This document shows positions 1 to 8,208 of a DNA stretch of 62,914 nucleotides, one piece after another. Source of the stretch: an uncultured Spirochaetaceae bacterium. Lineage in GTDB: Bacteria; Spirochaetota; Spirochaetia; Sphaerochaetales; Sphaerochaetaceae. Position numbers and translations under genes: made by a program. Where the stretch lies: assembly GCA_944389105.1 (NCBI GenBank), contig CALXLD010000032.1, positions 1 to 62,914 on the forward strand, written 5' to 3'. The notes below the pieces were generated by a model. That model saw nothing but the letters and a program-made list of their open reading frames with translations, was not told the origin of the DNA and made no database searches. Each line of letters begins with the position of its first letter. Position 1 is the first letter of the stretch.

Positions 1-187
1 GCAGGGGATATCTCCTGGGCGGACAGGGGTGGAAAGGTTCTTTCCATCTGAATGATAAAGATATGCTGGGTCAGCTTCGGCTGATCCGGCTTTAAGGTGT
101 ATATTGCTCCTTCTGGACGCAGGAGGATTGATATAGATTCACCATTAAGGTGAGGGGAGTGGAAGTCTCCCAAAGACATTTTTATTT

Positions 188-232
188 GAAGAGAGGTTCA
201 TCGTAGACCTATCTTCCAAAAGTTTTTCTTTT
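188..232 (+). terminator. Terminator-like hairpin with T-rich tail
   Basis: Stem 188-197 pairs with 207-216 (one mismatch), followed by AAAAG and a T-rich run to 232. It is the first of two stacked terminators closing whatever transcript enters from the left. Confidence 0.5.
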
Positions 233-234
233 GT

Positions 235-267
235 CCTCAGGTGTTTCGGCATCTGAGGCAAATTTTT
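235..267 (+). terminator. Rho-independent terminator
   Basis: CCTCAGGTG (235-243) pairs with CATCTGAGG (250-258), nine pairs with one G-T, hexaloop TTTCGG, then CAAA and five Ts (263-267). Confidence 0.7.
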
Positions 268-300
268 CTATAAATAAATTTAATCTTGAATGAAGAAAAG

Positions 301-330
301 CAATCACCCGTGATTGTATCACTTGTGATT
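301..330. promoter_or_regulatory. Two adjacent palindromes ATCAC-NN-GTGAT
   Basis: CAATCACCCGTGATTG (301-316) and ATCACTTGTGAT (319-330) share the half-sites ATCAC and GTGAT with a two-base spacer. Two copies of one palindrome side by side look like an operator for a dimeric regulator. They lie about 160 bases upstream of the gene at 493. The regulator is unknown. They could also be small hairpins in RNA. Confidence 0.45.
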
Positions 331-492
331 GTTAATCATATGCCTGAAGCTTTCTTCGCCTTTAATGCTGTTCCAGATCTGAGCTAAATAATGTTTTCCT
401 GGACTTTGTAATATCTCCTCAAAAGATTCACAGATGCTTTTTCCTTTCTTCATACATTTTAAGTTACATTGTACTCAGGAGGCTTAAGGAAA

Positions 493-1650
493 ATGAGAAG
501 AAAAATTACAGGACTAGTTGCAGTTCTTTTGATTGCTTCTATGGCTGTCTGGGCAGCTGATGTTGCAGAACTCAGGACCCAGTTTACCGATGCTCTTGCA
601 TCCGGTGATCTCAGCGGGGCTATGAAGAGTTATGACGACATGGTTTCCCAGGCCAATAAAGATTACACGAAAGCCGCAAGAAGCTACGAGAAAGCTCTTG
701 AGGCAGGGAATATGCCTAAAGCAAGGTCTGCTTGGTATGACATGAAGAGCGTTGGCTATAATGGCATGACAAGCGATGAAACCGATCAGCTTCTTTCCCT
801 GATAGTTGCTGAAGATGAATCAAAGAGGGCAGAGGATGCCCAGTGGCTGATGGAGAACAGCAGATATTACAATCCATCAATTTCCTTTGAATGGAATACT
901 TCTGGTGATAACTACAGCTTCAGCTATTCATCTTCAAGATCAGTTACGCCGGGATCGGAGATTGTTCTTCCTGATAAGAATGATATCCGTGTAAACAATG
1001 CTGCATCCGGTGTGCTGGTAGGCTGGGGAGTAACTCCTGACGAAGTTACATATGAGCCTGGTGCTGCTATAACTGCTCCGTATACAGATCAGACACTGTA
1101 TGCAATCTGGGAAACACAGGTTGTGTTCACGGATTCAGTAACAGGTATGGAGAACACTGTTACCGATGTCGCAAGCGGTGATACAGTAGATGTTCCTGTA
1201 CTTACAGCTCCAGATGATAGCTATGTCTTTGCAGGCTGGGTAGATAAATCCACAGGTGATTACATTGCCCCGGATGAGACAACTGTAGTACTGGAAGGAA
1301 ATGGTGCAGTATTTGAGGCACTTTGGAAGAATGCAGTGCTCTCGGATGCGAAGGCAAGGCATTATGATATCGCTTCGATTCCTGTCAATACTCAGGCTGA
1401 TATCTCCTTTACAATAGCAAATAACGGTACTGAGGATCTCAGAAACGTAAAGATTGATGTCACAGGTGAAGATGGCCTTTCTGTCTTAAACGGCAGCGGT
1501 ACTATCCGTGGTGTCGGAGCAGGAAACTCTGTGACAGTCCAGGGCGTTAAGGTAGTTGGGACTGCTGCTGGAGATTATGTGCTTCATGTAACAGCTACAG
1601 ACCGCGATGGTGATGTGTGGAGTACGGATTTCACGGTCACTATAGTATAA
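493..1650 (+). CDS. Secreted protein with InlB-type B repeats
   Basis: 385 residues. ATG at 493 is preferred over a TTG at 469 because the strong SD CAGGAGG (475-481) sits just before it and because it places a clean signal peptide (Met-Arg-Arg-Lys, hydrophobic core, Val-Trp-Ala-Ala) at the N terminus. Residues about 22-110 are helical and rich in Ala, Lys and Glu. Two stretches around 145-280 end in LYAIW and FEALW, typical of the InlB B-repeat (Listeria-Bacteroides repeat) fold. About 285-385 resembles a CARDB/NEW3-like beta-sandwich. The likely location is outside the cytoplasmic membrane; partner or ligand unknown. A strong terminator follows at once, so the gene seems to be transcribed alone. 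Confidence 0.7.
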   Translation: MRRKITGLVAVLLIASMAVWAADVAELRTQFTDALASGDLSGAMKSYDDMVSQANKDYTKAARSYEKALEAGNMPKARSAWYDMKSVGYNGMTSDETDQLLSLIVAEDESKRAEDAQWLMENSRYYNPSISFEWNTSGDNYSFSYSSSRSVTPGSEIVLPDKNDIRVNNAASGVLVGWGVTPDEVTYEPGAAITAPYTDQTLYAIWETQVVFTDSVTGMENTVTDVASGDTVDVPVLTAPDDSYVFAGWVDKSTGDYIAPDETTVVLEGNGAVFEALWKNAVLSDAKARHYDIASIPVNTQADISFTIANNGTEDLRNVKIDVTGEDGLSVLNGSGTIRGVGAGNSVTVQGVKVVGTAAGDYVLHVTATDRDGDVWSTDFTVTIV

Positions 1651-1664
1651 ACTACTTATAGTTT

Positions 1665-1700
1665 GTGTCCGAGGTTGACCCGCCCCGGACACTTTTTTTT
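1665..1700 (+). terminator. Rho-independent terminator
   Basis: GTGTCCG (1665-1671) pairs with CGGACAC (1686-1692), followed by eight Ts (1693-1700). It ends the gene at 493 and abuts the stop codon of the convergent thrC. Confidence 0.85.
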
Positions 1701-2919
1701 AGAATTTCAGCTTTTTCAGCTCCTCTGCAGAATTCTCGATTGCTTCAGGAATCTCAGCTCTTCCATCAAAGGCTTTCATATCCTTGAATCCTGAGCCTGT
1801 TATGAGAACGACGATTTCAGCATCTTTTCCAAGCACTGAAACAAGATGATCCTTGTCTTTTTCAATTGAGGCATAGGCACATGCTGCAGCAGGTTCTGCA
1901 AGGATTCCTCCCAGGCGTGTAAGCACAAGCTGGCTGTCGAGGATCTCCTGATCCGTGACCGTTACTGCCCATCCTTCTGATGCCTTTACATAATCTGCTG
2001 CCATACGACCGTTTGCTGGAAGATCTACAGAAATCGAATCTGCACGTGTTGTTGCAGCTATTGCTCTGTAATCATCATTGTTTATTGCTCTTGAAATAGC
2101 ATCTGAGGCGGTGGACTGACATGCAATAAGACGTGGAAGCTTGTCTATCAGCCCTGCTTTCATCAGATCCATGAATCCTTTTGCGACACCTGCAATAATG
2201 CAGCCATCTCCGACAGGGACATAGACTGCATCGGGGGCTTTCCTTCCCATCTGCTCGAAAAGCTCTATGGAAATGGATTTCTTTCCCTCTATTGTCATCG
2301 GATTGTATGCAGTGTTCCTGTTTATTCCTCCATGCATTTTTGTATATTCGATTGAGAGGGCAAAGGCATCATCATAGCTTCCTTTTACAGGAACAACATG
2401 GGCACCATACAGAACCGACTGCATCAGCTTGTTTATCGGGGCTGTAGCAGGTACGAATAGGATTATATCAAGTCCCATCGCCGCTCCTACTGCAGAGGCT
2501 GCTGCTCCTGCATTGCCAGTGGAGGCTAGGACTATCTTCTTCTCCCCAAGAGCTTTTGCCTGCAGCGCAACTTCATAGCTTGCCCTGTCCTTGAATGAAC
2601 CGGATATAAGCTGGCTGTCCAGCTTGAATGAAAGATTCGGCAGGCCAAGCTTTTCCTGTATCCTCCTAGGCTTCATCAGCGGTGTTATTCCTATAGGATA
2701 GGCATCCTTGTCGTCAGAAGGGTAGGGATAGAAATCATCTGGCGTGACATGCTCCTTTGCAGCAGCAGCTTTAAGCACATCCTCTTCCAGTTCTACAATA
2801 AGGTTTCCTTTGGGAAAGTGTGAACCGTCATTTTCCCTGCTGCACTCTGGGCACTGATACATCAAGTCCTCTGTGTGGAATTCCTTTCCGCAGTCAGAGC
2901 ATCTGTAATGGAATCTCAT
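1699..2919 (-). CDS. thrC: Threonine synthase
   Basis: 406 residues. Converts O-phosphohomoserine to threonine in the cytoplasm. The N terminus carries a small zinc-ribbon-like part with two CxxC pairs (CSDC near 8-11, CPEC near 23-26), as in many threonine synthases. The PLP lysine lies in SFKDRASYEVA and the phosphate-binding loop in STGNAGAAASA; a late VLITGSGFKD segment also fits the family. SD AGAGGAG lies just upstream. It follows the other PLP enzyme (2962-4428) on the same strand with a gap of about 40 bases, so the two are probably co-transcribed. Threonine synthase is the best fit, but a related threonine/serine-type PLP lyase cannot be fully excluded. Confidence 0.85.
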   Translation of the reverse strand: MRFHYRCSDCGKEFHTEDLMYQCPECSRENDGSHFPKGNLIVELEEDVLKAAAAKEHVTPDDFYPYPSDDKDAYPIGITPLMKPRRIQEKLGLPNLSFKLDSQLISGSFKDRASYEVALQAKALGEKKIVLASTGNAGAAASAVGAAMGLDIILFVPATAPINKLMQSVLYGAHVVPVKGSYDDAFALSIEYTKMHGGINRNTAYNPMTIEGKKSISIELFEQMGRKAPDAVYVPVGDGCIIAGVAKGFMDLMKAGLIDKLPRLIACQSTASDAISRAINNDDYRAIAATTRADSISVDLPANGRMAADYVKASEGWAVTVTDQEILDSQLVLTRLGGILAEPAAACAYASIEKDKDHLVSVLGKDAEIVVLITGSGFKDMKAFDGRAEIPEAIENSAEELKKLKF

Positions 2920-2938
2920 TTTATCTCCTCTAAAAGAA

Positions 2939-2958
2939 TGCCGGCTTTCACCGGCATT
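2939..2958. other. Intercistronic hairpin
   Basis: ATGCCGG (2939-2945) pairs with CCGGCAT (2952-2958), hexaloop. It lies between the two PLP-enzyme genes. On the minus strand it is followed by TTCTTTTAG, so it may be a weak terminator or an RNA-stability element tuning expression of thrC. Confidence 0.5.
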
Positions 2959-2961
2959 GAA

Positions 2962-4428
2962 TCAGGCGTTATCAATCATGCTGTTGAATTCTGTTATAAG
3001 CTCATCGATCCTTGGCGTCAGCTTAGGAATGGCTGACCAGTAATTCCTGTCATACCACTGCCTGTTGAGCTCTTCATAAGTCTTGCCCTGCTGCTCAACC
3101 CATGTGTAGTACTTGAGGTTGTGGATTCTCAGCCTGTCGTAATAGCCAAGTTCAAGAGCGTTGTCGATTCCCTGATGCATCAAGGCTGCTGCATGGACTT
3201 TTGCAGCTTCTGCTGCATTGAATTCACCCTGCTGCTCGGTAAGCTCCTTCAGACGTGATGTATACATGACTGAGCTATCGGTGAGAATCGTGAATACGAC
3301 ATCATCTTCATTCATTTCATAGTATTTCGCCATCTTTATTGCAGAGAGCATGTTGCCGATTCCGGAGATTCCGAAAAGCGAAAGGTTTGCGATATCCTCA
3401 TCGCTTACTCCAATGGATGCAAGATAATCCTTGCCAGCTTCCTCATTGAACAGGCGGTAGATATCCATACAATCCTGATCATCGATGGAAAGTACCATAT
3501 CGGTATTCTTTACGTTATGGATCCATGGAACATGCTTGTCTCCGATTCCTTCGATTCTATGCGCGCCGAACCCGTTTCTCAGAAGGGTAGGACACTGCAG
3601 AGCTTCGCCAGCTCCTATCTTTATGTTCGGATAGACCTTCTTCAGATGGTCTCCTGCAGCAAGTGTTCCGCCTGATCCTGTAGAGGAGGCATAGGCTCTT
3701 ACGTTATCTCTCTTGATTCCAAGATTCTTGAGCACTTCAAGAATAGCTGATCCCGTTACTTCATAATGCCATAGATAGTTCTCGAACTGCTCAAACTGGT
3801 TGAAGATGACGATATGTGTTCCTCTTTCAGCATCAAGCTCGTGGCACTTATCGAAGATTTCCTTTACATTTGATTCGCAGCCTGGTGTTGCGATGATTTC
3901 CCCAGCTACTGTTTTCAGCCAGTTGAATCTTTCCTGTGACATGTCTTCAGGAAGGATTGCAATGCTGCTGCAGCCCAGAAGAGCGCTGTTGTATGCACCT
4001 CCTCTGCAGTAATTTCCGGTTGAAGGCCATACTGCCTGCTGCTCTGTTGCATCGAAGTTTCCTGTGACAAGGGCCGGAGCCAGACATGCATATGTAGCAC
4101 CTACTTTATGAACTCCGCATGGGAACCATTTGCCTGCAAGCGCAAAAATACGGGCTTTTGTTCCTGTTATCGACCGTGGAATCTCGATGAAATTGACTTT
4201 GCCGAAACCGCCGCCGGATTCCTTAGGTTCATTATGCCAGTTGATTCTATACAGATTCAGCGGATTCACATCCCAGAGTCCTACATTCTTCAGCTTTTCC
4301 TTGACATCGGATGGGATGAGATCTGGATTCTTCATCTCAGCAAATGTCGGGAGCTTAATGCCTTTCTCCCTGCATCTGGCTGCATTCTTCTCGATGATTG
4401 CGTTCTTTTTCCTGAGTTTGATAAGCAT
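2962..4428 (-). CDS. PLP-dependent enzyme, cysteine-synthase-like fold
   Basis: 488 residues, longer than cysteine synthase (about 310). A fold-type II PLP enzyme is indicated by the probable Schiff-base lysine in HKVGATYA, the phosphate-cradle motif STGNYCRGGA and the glycine-rich ASSTGSGGTLAAG. The ends, which carry many aromatic residues and YYTWVEQQGKTYEEL, belong to a family usually annotated only as pyridoxal-phosphate-dependent enzyme. The reaction is unknown; an amino-acid beta/gamma-lyase, dehydratase or synthase are all possible. Start chosen from SD CAGGAGG directly upstream. It is first in a two-gene unit with thrC, suggesting a role in Thr/Ser/Cys or related amino-acid metabolism (inference). 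Confidence 0.8.
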   Translation of the reverse strand: MLIKLRKKNAIIEKNAARCREKGIKLPTFAEMKNPDLIPSDVKEKLKNVGLWDVNPLNLYRINWHNEPKESGGGFGKVNFIEIPRSITGTKARIFALAGKWFPCGVHKVGATYACLAPALVTGNFDATEQQAVWPSTGNYCRGGAYNSALLGCSSIAILPEDMSQERFNWLKTVAGEIIATPGCESNVKEIFDKCHELDAERGTHIVIFNQFEQFENYLWHYEVTGSAILEVLKNLGIKRDNVRAYASSTGSGGTLAAGDHLKKVYPNIKIGAGEALQCPTLLRNGFGAHRIEGIGDKHVPWIHNVKNTDMVLSIDDQDCMDIYRLFNEEAGKDYLASIGVSDEDIANLSLFGISGIGNMLSAIKMAKYYEMNEDDVVFTILTDSSVMYTSRLKELTEQQGEFNAAEAAKVHAAALMHQGIDNALELGYYDRLRIHNLKYYTWVEQQGKTYEELNRQWYDRNYWSAIPKLTPRIDELITEFNSMIDNA

Positions 4429-4515
4429 ATTGCCTCCTGTGTCAGAGTATAAAGGGAATTGGCAGAATGTAAAGAAATAACTGCGGATTATCTCAAAAAG
4501 ACAGCAAAGTTTTTC

Positions 4516-5055
4516 TTAAATTGTGAATCTGCCGTTTCCAGTACGCTTCAGTTCCGGGCTCTTTGCAGCTTTCTTGAAAAGAGCATCCACCTGAGAACCC
4601 ATCCTGTCGTAGCCCAGTTCAGCCTTGAAGAGCTTTGAAAGCTCCGTTTTCGTTATTATCCTGTTTTCCCTCTGGAGTATGTATCTGAGGCAGCATACAG
4701 CTTCTTCCGTTGGTATCTGGTAGGAGTATCGGACTGAGGAGTCCGGAGTTGGCCGGAATACATCCTCTTCATTCTCTGCATGGAAGACTCTTTCCTTGTC
4801 ATCGTATGTGATTCTTACAGGCAGCTCGGATGCAACTCTATCGAAAACAGGGAGGATCCTGGAGCCTATTTTCTTCAGCGACATTGAGTTTATGACCCTC
4901 TTGTAAAGCAGGCTTTCAAGGATTGGTCCTTCTGCTTCTATAGTGAGCATCATGCGCTCTCTTATCTCTTCATCCATGCTTCCGGAGATTATTGCTTCGG
5001 GAGAGGCCGCTATAACGTTTAGTTCAGCTGTTCTGTAATCTTTCTTCTCTGCCAT
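4516..5055 (-). CDS. DUF3320-like protein, function unknown
   Basis: 179 residues, soluble and charged. Residues about 27-75 (ERMMLTIEAEGPILESLL onward) resemble DUF3320, a winged-helix-like module often attached to large helicase/nuclease proteins; here it stands alone. The C-terminal half (from about 115) looks like a second helix-turn-helix-like unit. No SD is present: a TTGTCC-17-TAAAAT promoter ends six bases before the ATG, so the mRNA may be leaderless. Function is not known. Confidence 0.6.
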   Translation of the reverse strand: MAEKKDYRTAELNVIAASPEAIISGSMDEEIRERMMLTIEAEGPILESLLYKRVINSMSLKKIGSRILPVFDRVASELPVRITYDDKERVFHAENEEDVFRPTPDSSVRYSYQIPTEEAVCCLRYILQRENRIITKTELSKLFKAELGYDRMGSQVDALFKKAAKSPELKRTGNGRFTI

Positions 5056-5061
5056 ATTAGG

Positions 5062-5090
5062 ATTTTATCGTGTTGTTTATGTATGGACAA
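5062..5090 (-). promoter_or_regulatory. Promoter implying a leaderless mRNA
   Basis: On the minus strand TTGTCC (5090-5085), 17 bases, TAAAAT (5067-5062), then six bases to the ATG at 5055. Transcription would start at or next to the start codon. Confidence 0.5.
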
Positions 5091-5118
5091 ACAAATTCAA
5101 TGAAAAGAGAATAAAAAC

Positions 5119-5943
5119 ATGTTGAAGCAGAGTGTCAGGGAAATCGCACCTTTCACATGGTGCATCAGCGAGTTCGGGCTTGTTAATGCTTTTGCAGCAG
5201 CAGGAAATGAGAGGGCAGCTGTCATTGATACATGCTGCGGATATGGGAATATAAGAGAGATAGCGGAGAAAATTACCTCCAGGCCCCTTATTGTAATCCT
5301 GACGCATAAGCATCCTGATCATGCAGGAGGCATTTTCCATTTCAGGGATTGTCCTGTATATATGAATGGCCTTGATAAGGATCTTGTATTCCCCGGAATG
5401 GGTTTCGATAATGCTTTCAGGAAGATGTATCTCGATACAAGAGGTCCTTTAAGATGCCCTGATGTAATGAAGGATGTGTATTCGCTTATACCAGAGAGCG
5501 AACCTGATATGACGTTCAGCTTCACGCATGCAGAGGATGGAATGCGGATAGATCTTGGAGGAAGGGTTCTCGAAGTAATCCATACTCCAGGGCATACAGA
5601 TGGGAGCATTTCGCTTCTCGATGAAGACAATCGTATTCTTTTCTCCGGAGATACCGTAAATAAAAGCATCATACTCATGAGGCAGAAGAATAACAGTCCT
5701 GTACTGATTGAGAGATTCCATAATACGCTTGAGAAGATCTGGTCACATGAAAAGGCTTTCGACCATCTTGCCATCGGCCATGATGGAGATCTCATAGATA
5801 AGGGTATCGTGCATGATTATCTTTGTCTTTCCTCAGGTCTTCTTGACGGGTCGATTACCGGCCATTATGAGGAGAAGGGGTTCAGAAAAGGAGATGTCGC
5901 AAGGCTGGGAAAAGCAGAGCTGTGGTATCAGTGTGACTGCTGA
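5119..5943 (+). CDS. MBL-fold metal-dependent hydrolase
   Basis: 274 residues. The metal-binding signature THKHPDH gives H63, H65, D67 and H68. Further ligands are expected in HTPGHTDGS (third His), SGDTV (Asp) and AIGHDGD (last His), the order seen in glyoxalase II-type and related hydrolases. It is a cytoplasmic soluble enzyme that probably binds two zinc or iron ions. Substrate unknown; a thioester or phosphoester is possible. It is divergent from the DUF3320-like gene with a 63-base gap that must hold both promoters, and convergent with the metal ATPase, with which it shares a terminator hairpin. Confidence 0.8.
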   Translation: MLKQSVREIAPFTWCISEFGLVNAFAAAGNERAAVIDTCCGYGNIREIAEKITSRPLIVILTHKHPDHAGGIFHFRDCPVYMNGLDKDLVFPGMGFDNAFRKMYLDTRGPLRCPDVMKDVYSLIPESEPDMTFSFTHAEDGMRIDLGGRVLEVIHTPGHTDGSISLLDEDNRILFSGDTVNKSIILMRQKNNSPVLIERFHNTLEKIWSHEKAFDHLAIGHDGDLIDKGIVHDYLCLSSGLLDGSITGHYEEKGFRKGDVARLGKAELWYQCDC

Positions 5944-5958
5944 GATACAGCTCTGCTT
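5912..5958. terminator. Long hairpin spanning the end of the MBL gene
   Basis: AAGCAGAGCTGT (5912-5923) is perfectly complementary to ACAGCTCTGCTT (5947-5958). The left arm lies inside the last codons of the MBL gene. Situated between convergent genes, it probably acts in both directions, although the T-runs are poor. Confidence 0.5.
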
Positions 5959-5964
5959 CACCTA

Positions 5965-7848
5965 TTAGAGATTCTTCACGAATAGCGCCCTGATGGCATT
6001 TAGAACGGCTATGACCATGACGCCTACATCAGCAAAGATCGCAAGCCACATGTTTGCGATTCCCAGTGCTCCGAGAAGCAGGCACAGGAGCTTTATCCCG
6101 ATGGCGAACACTATATTCTGGTAGACTATCCTGAGGCATTTCCTGGATATTCTTATAGCTTTTGCTACCTTCAGCGGATCATCATCCATCAGGACCACAT
6201 CAGCAGCTTCTATCGCTGCATCGGAGCCCATTGCCCCCATTGCAATCCCTATATCAGCACGTCCCAGAACCGGAGCATCATTTATCCCATCGCCGACAAA
6301 GGCAAGCATCGCTTTTTTAGGCTTTGTTCTGAGAAGCTCTTCTGTTTTCTCGACTTTGTCTGCAGGAAGAAGCTCGCTGTAGACTGTATCTATTCCAAGA
6401 TCTGAAGCAATCTTATCTGCAACGCTCCGGGCATCACCTGTGAACATAGCCACTTTGGCAATTCCGGCTTTCTTCAGTTCTTTTATCGCTTCTGCAGAGT
6501 GCGGTTTTACAACATCGCTTATTACGATATGTCCTGCGTATTTCCCATCCAGGGCGACATGTATGATTGTTCCCGTGCTATGGCATGGAATGGGGGAGAC
6601 ATTGACCATGTGCATGAGCTTGTCGTTTCCGCACGCGATGCTGTGCCCGTCAATTATGGCTGTTATGCCCCCTCCGCTTATCTCCCTGATGTCCGAGACA
6701 CGTTTCCTGTCTATCGGTCCGCCATATGCTTTCTGCAGGCTTTTCGCAATAGGGTGGGATGAAGCGCTCTCTGCGAGTGCGGCGTATTCAAGGATCTTCT
6801 CATCGGAGACTGTTCCGTGGTGTATTCCATTTACCTCGAACACTCCTTTTGTGAGGGTTCCCGTCTTGTCGAATACGACAATCTGGGTCTTTGAAAGCGT
6901 TTCAAGATAGTTTGAGCCTTTTACGAGAACTCCGGCATTGCTGGCGCCTCCTATACCTGCGAAGAAAGAAAGCGGTATGGATATCACAAGTGCGCAAGGG
7001 CAGCTGATGACAAGGAATGTAAGTGCTCTGTAGATCCAGTTTTCCCAGCCTGCAGCATTTCCAAGAAGAAGGCTGATAAGCGGCGGTATAACCGCAAGAA
7101 GAAGTGCCCCGAGGCAGACTGCAGGCGTATAGATCCTTGCGAATCTGGAGATGAAGTCTTCTGATTTTGATTTTCTTGAGCTCGCGTTTTCGACAAGATC
7201 CAGTATTTTTGAAACTGTCGACTCCCCGAATTCCTTTGTTGTGCGGATTTTCAGCACACCTGTCATATTTATCGATCCGGAGATTATCTCAGAGCCTTCT
7301 CCGATGCTCCTTGGCATGCTTTCTCCAGTGAGTGCGCTTGTGTTAAGCGATGATTCCCCGCTGACTACAATCCCGTCAATCGGGACCTTCTCACCTGGCT
7401 GTACGATTATCACAGTTCCGACGCTGACATCATCGGGATCGACCTTTTCAAGTTTCCCGTCCTTCTCGATATTTGCGTAATCCGGGCGGATATCCATAAG
7501 CTGGGTGATATTCTTCCTGCTCTTTCCTACTGCGTAGCTCTGGAAGAGCTCTCCGATCTGGTAGAAAAGCATTACAGCAATTGCTTCGGTGTAATCTCCG
7601 CTTCTTTCATATAGGGCAAGCGCAATTGCACCGACTGTGGCAACGGCCATCAGGAAGCATTCATCGAATACCTGGCCACGGAGTATTCCTTTTACTGCTT
7701 TCAGCAGGATATCGTAGCCGACAATAAGATAGGGCAGCATGAATAGCGCGAATCTCAATGCTCCGCTTACCTGGAACTGCGGCAGGATAACCATAAGAAG
7801 TGCTGCTATGATAATCCTGATAAGCATTATCCTCTGCTTTCTGTTCAT
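5965..7848 (-). CDS. Zn/Cd-type P1B ATPase, heavy-metal exporter
   Basis: 627 residues from the ATG at 7848, which has an SD (GAGG) just upstream; a longer reading to 7938 would overlap the HMA gene and is unlikely. Motifs: actuator ALTGES; membrane CPC at C283-P284-C285; phosphorylation site DKTGTLT with D327; SHPIA in the nucleotide domain; GDGINDAP with D520 and D524; and ADVGVMVIAVLNA in the last helix, the Asp-x-Gly seen in ZntA/CadA (group 1B-2). It exports Zn, Cd or Pb. The usual N-terminal metal-binding domain is missing and is supplied by the neighbouring gene. Probably derepressed by metal through the ArsR-type regulator at 8209. Confidence 0.9.
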   Translation of the reverse strand: MNRKQRIMLIRIIIAALLMVILPQFQVSGALRFALFMLPYLIVGYDILLKAVKGILRGQVFDECFLMAVATVGAIALALYERSGDYTEAIAVMLFYQIGELFQSYAVGKSRKNITQLMDIRPDYANIEKDGKLEKVDPDDVSVGTVIIVQPGEKVPIDGIVVSGESSLNTSALTGESMPRSIGEGSEIISGSINMTGVLKIRTTKEFGESTVSKILDLVENASSRKSKSEDFISRFARIYTPAVCLGALLLAVIPPLISLLLGNAAGWENWIYRALTFLVISCPCALVISIPLSFFAGIGGASNAGVLVKGSNYLETLSKTQIVVFDKTGTLTKGVFEVNGIHHGTVSDEKILEYAALAESASSHPIAKSLQKAYGGPIDRKRVSDIREISGGGITAIIDGHSIACGNDKLMHMVNVSPIPCHSTGTIIHVALDGKYAGHIVISDVVKPHSAEAIKELKKAGIAKVAMFTGDARSVADKIASDLGIDTVYSELLPADKVEKTEELLRTKPKKAMLAFVGDGINDAPVLGRADIGIAMGAMGSDAAIEAADVVLMDDDPLKVAKAIRISRKCLRIVYQNIVFAIGIKLLCLLLGALGIANMWLAIFADVGVMVIAVLNAIRALFVKNL

Positions 7849-7855
7849 GTTGACC

Positions 7856-8074
7856 TCAGATGAAGACTTCGCAGTCGCTTTCGACTCTCTTGCAGTTTCT
7901 GCGCACAGCTTCCATGACTGCGCTTCTGTCAGCTCCATCCTGGAATTCTACTGTCATTTTCTGCATCATGAAATTGACAGAGCATGCTCTTACGCCCTCT
8001 GTCTTTCCCGCTGCTGCTTCCATCTTATTTGCACAGTTTGCACAGTCGACTTCGATTGCGTAGGTCTTTTTCAT
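7856..8074 (-). CDS. Stand-alone HMA metal-binding protein
   Basis: 72 residues from the ATG at 8074, placed by SD GGAGG five bases upstream; a second in-frame ATG at 8086 lies before that SD. It has the ferredoxin-like HMA fold with the metal motif CANC (C11, C14). It is equivalent to the amino-terminal domain of ZntA but encoded separately, ending seven bases before the ATPase start. It probably hands metal to the ATPase or senses cytoplasmic metal for it. Confidence 0.85.
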   Translation of the reverse strand: MKKTYAIEVDCANCANKMEAAAGKTEGVRACSVNFMMQKMTVEFQDGADRSAVMEAVRRNCKRVESDCEVFI

Positions 8075-8086
8075 TTCATCCTCCAT

Positions 8087-8112
8087 AACAATTAAACAAA
8101 TGCTTAATTGTT
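8087..8112. promoter_or_regulatory. Operator for the ArsR-type regulator
   Basis: AACAATTAA (8087-8095) and TTAATTGTT (8104-8112) form a perfect 9-8-9 inverted repeat between the divergent HMA and arsR-type genes. Its size and AT-rich arms fit the inverted repeats bound by SmtB/CadC-family repressors. It would cover the promoter of the metal-export genes and could also autoregulate the repressor. Confidence 0.65.
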
Positions 8113-8208
8113 GATTTGATAATATCCCTTCACCTTCGTGCTGTCAACACAAAAGCGAGGGATCTGGATAAATAGAAGAAAGCATACGATGCATGTAAAG
8201 AAGAGAGT

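Larger units (their letters stand above)
1..267. other. Hairpin-rich stretch, possible structured RNA
   Basis: No convincing gene; short open stretches at the left edge could be the tail of an upstream gene, but their frames conflict. What is visible is a run of hairpins: 31-45 (GGAAAG/CTTTCC), 68-87 (8 bp with a TTCG tetraloop), 107-125 (CTCCT/AGGAG), 139-153 (TCACC/GGTGA), 155-171 (GGGAG/CTCCC), 188-216 and 235-258. The last two are followed by T-rich runs. I looked for the conserved cores of RNase P RNA, tmRNA, SRP RNA, T-box, TPP and FMN elements and did not see them. It may be the 3' part of a small RNA or a long 3' UTR. Confidence 0.35.

Noticed and set aside
1..267. RNase P RNA, tmRNA, SRP RNA or T-box at the left edge
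   Set aside because: None of their conserved core sequences is visible, only generic hairpins.
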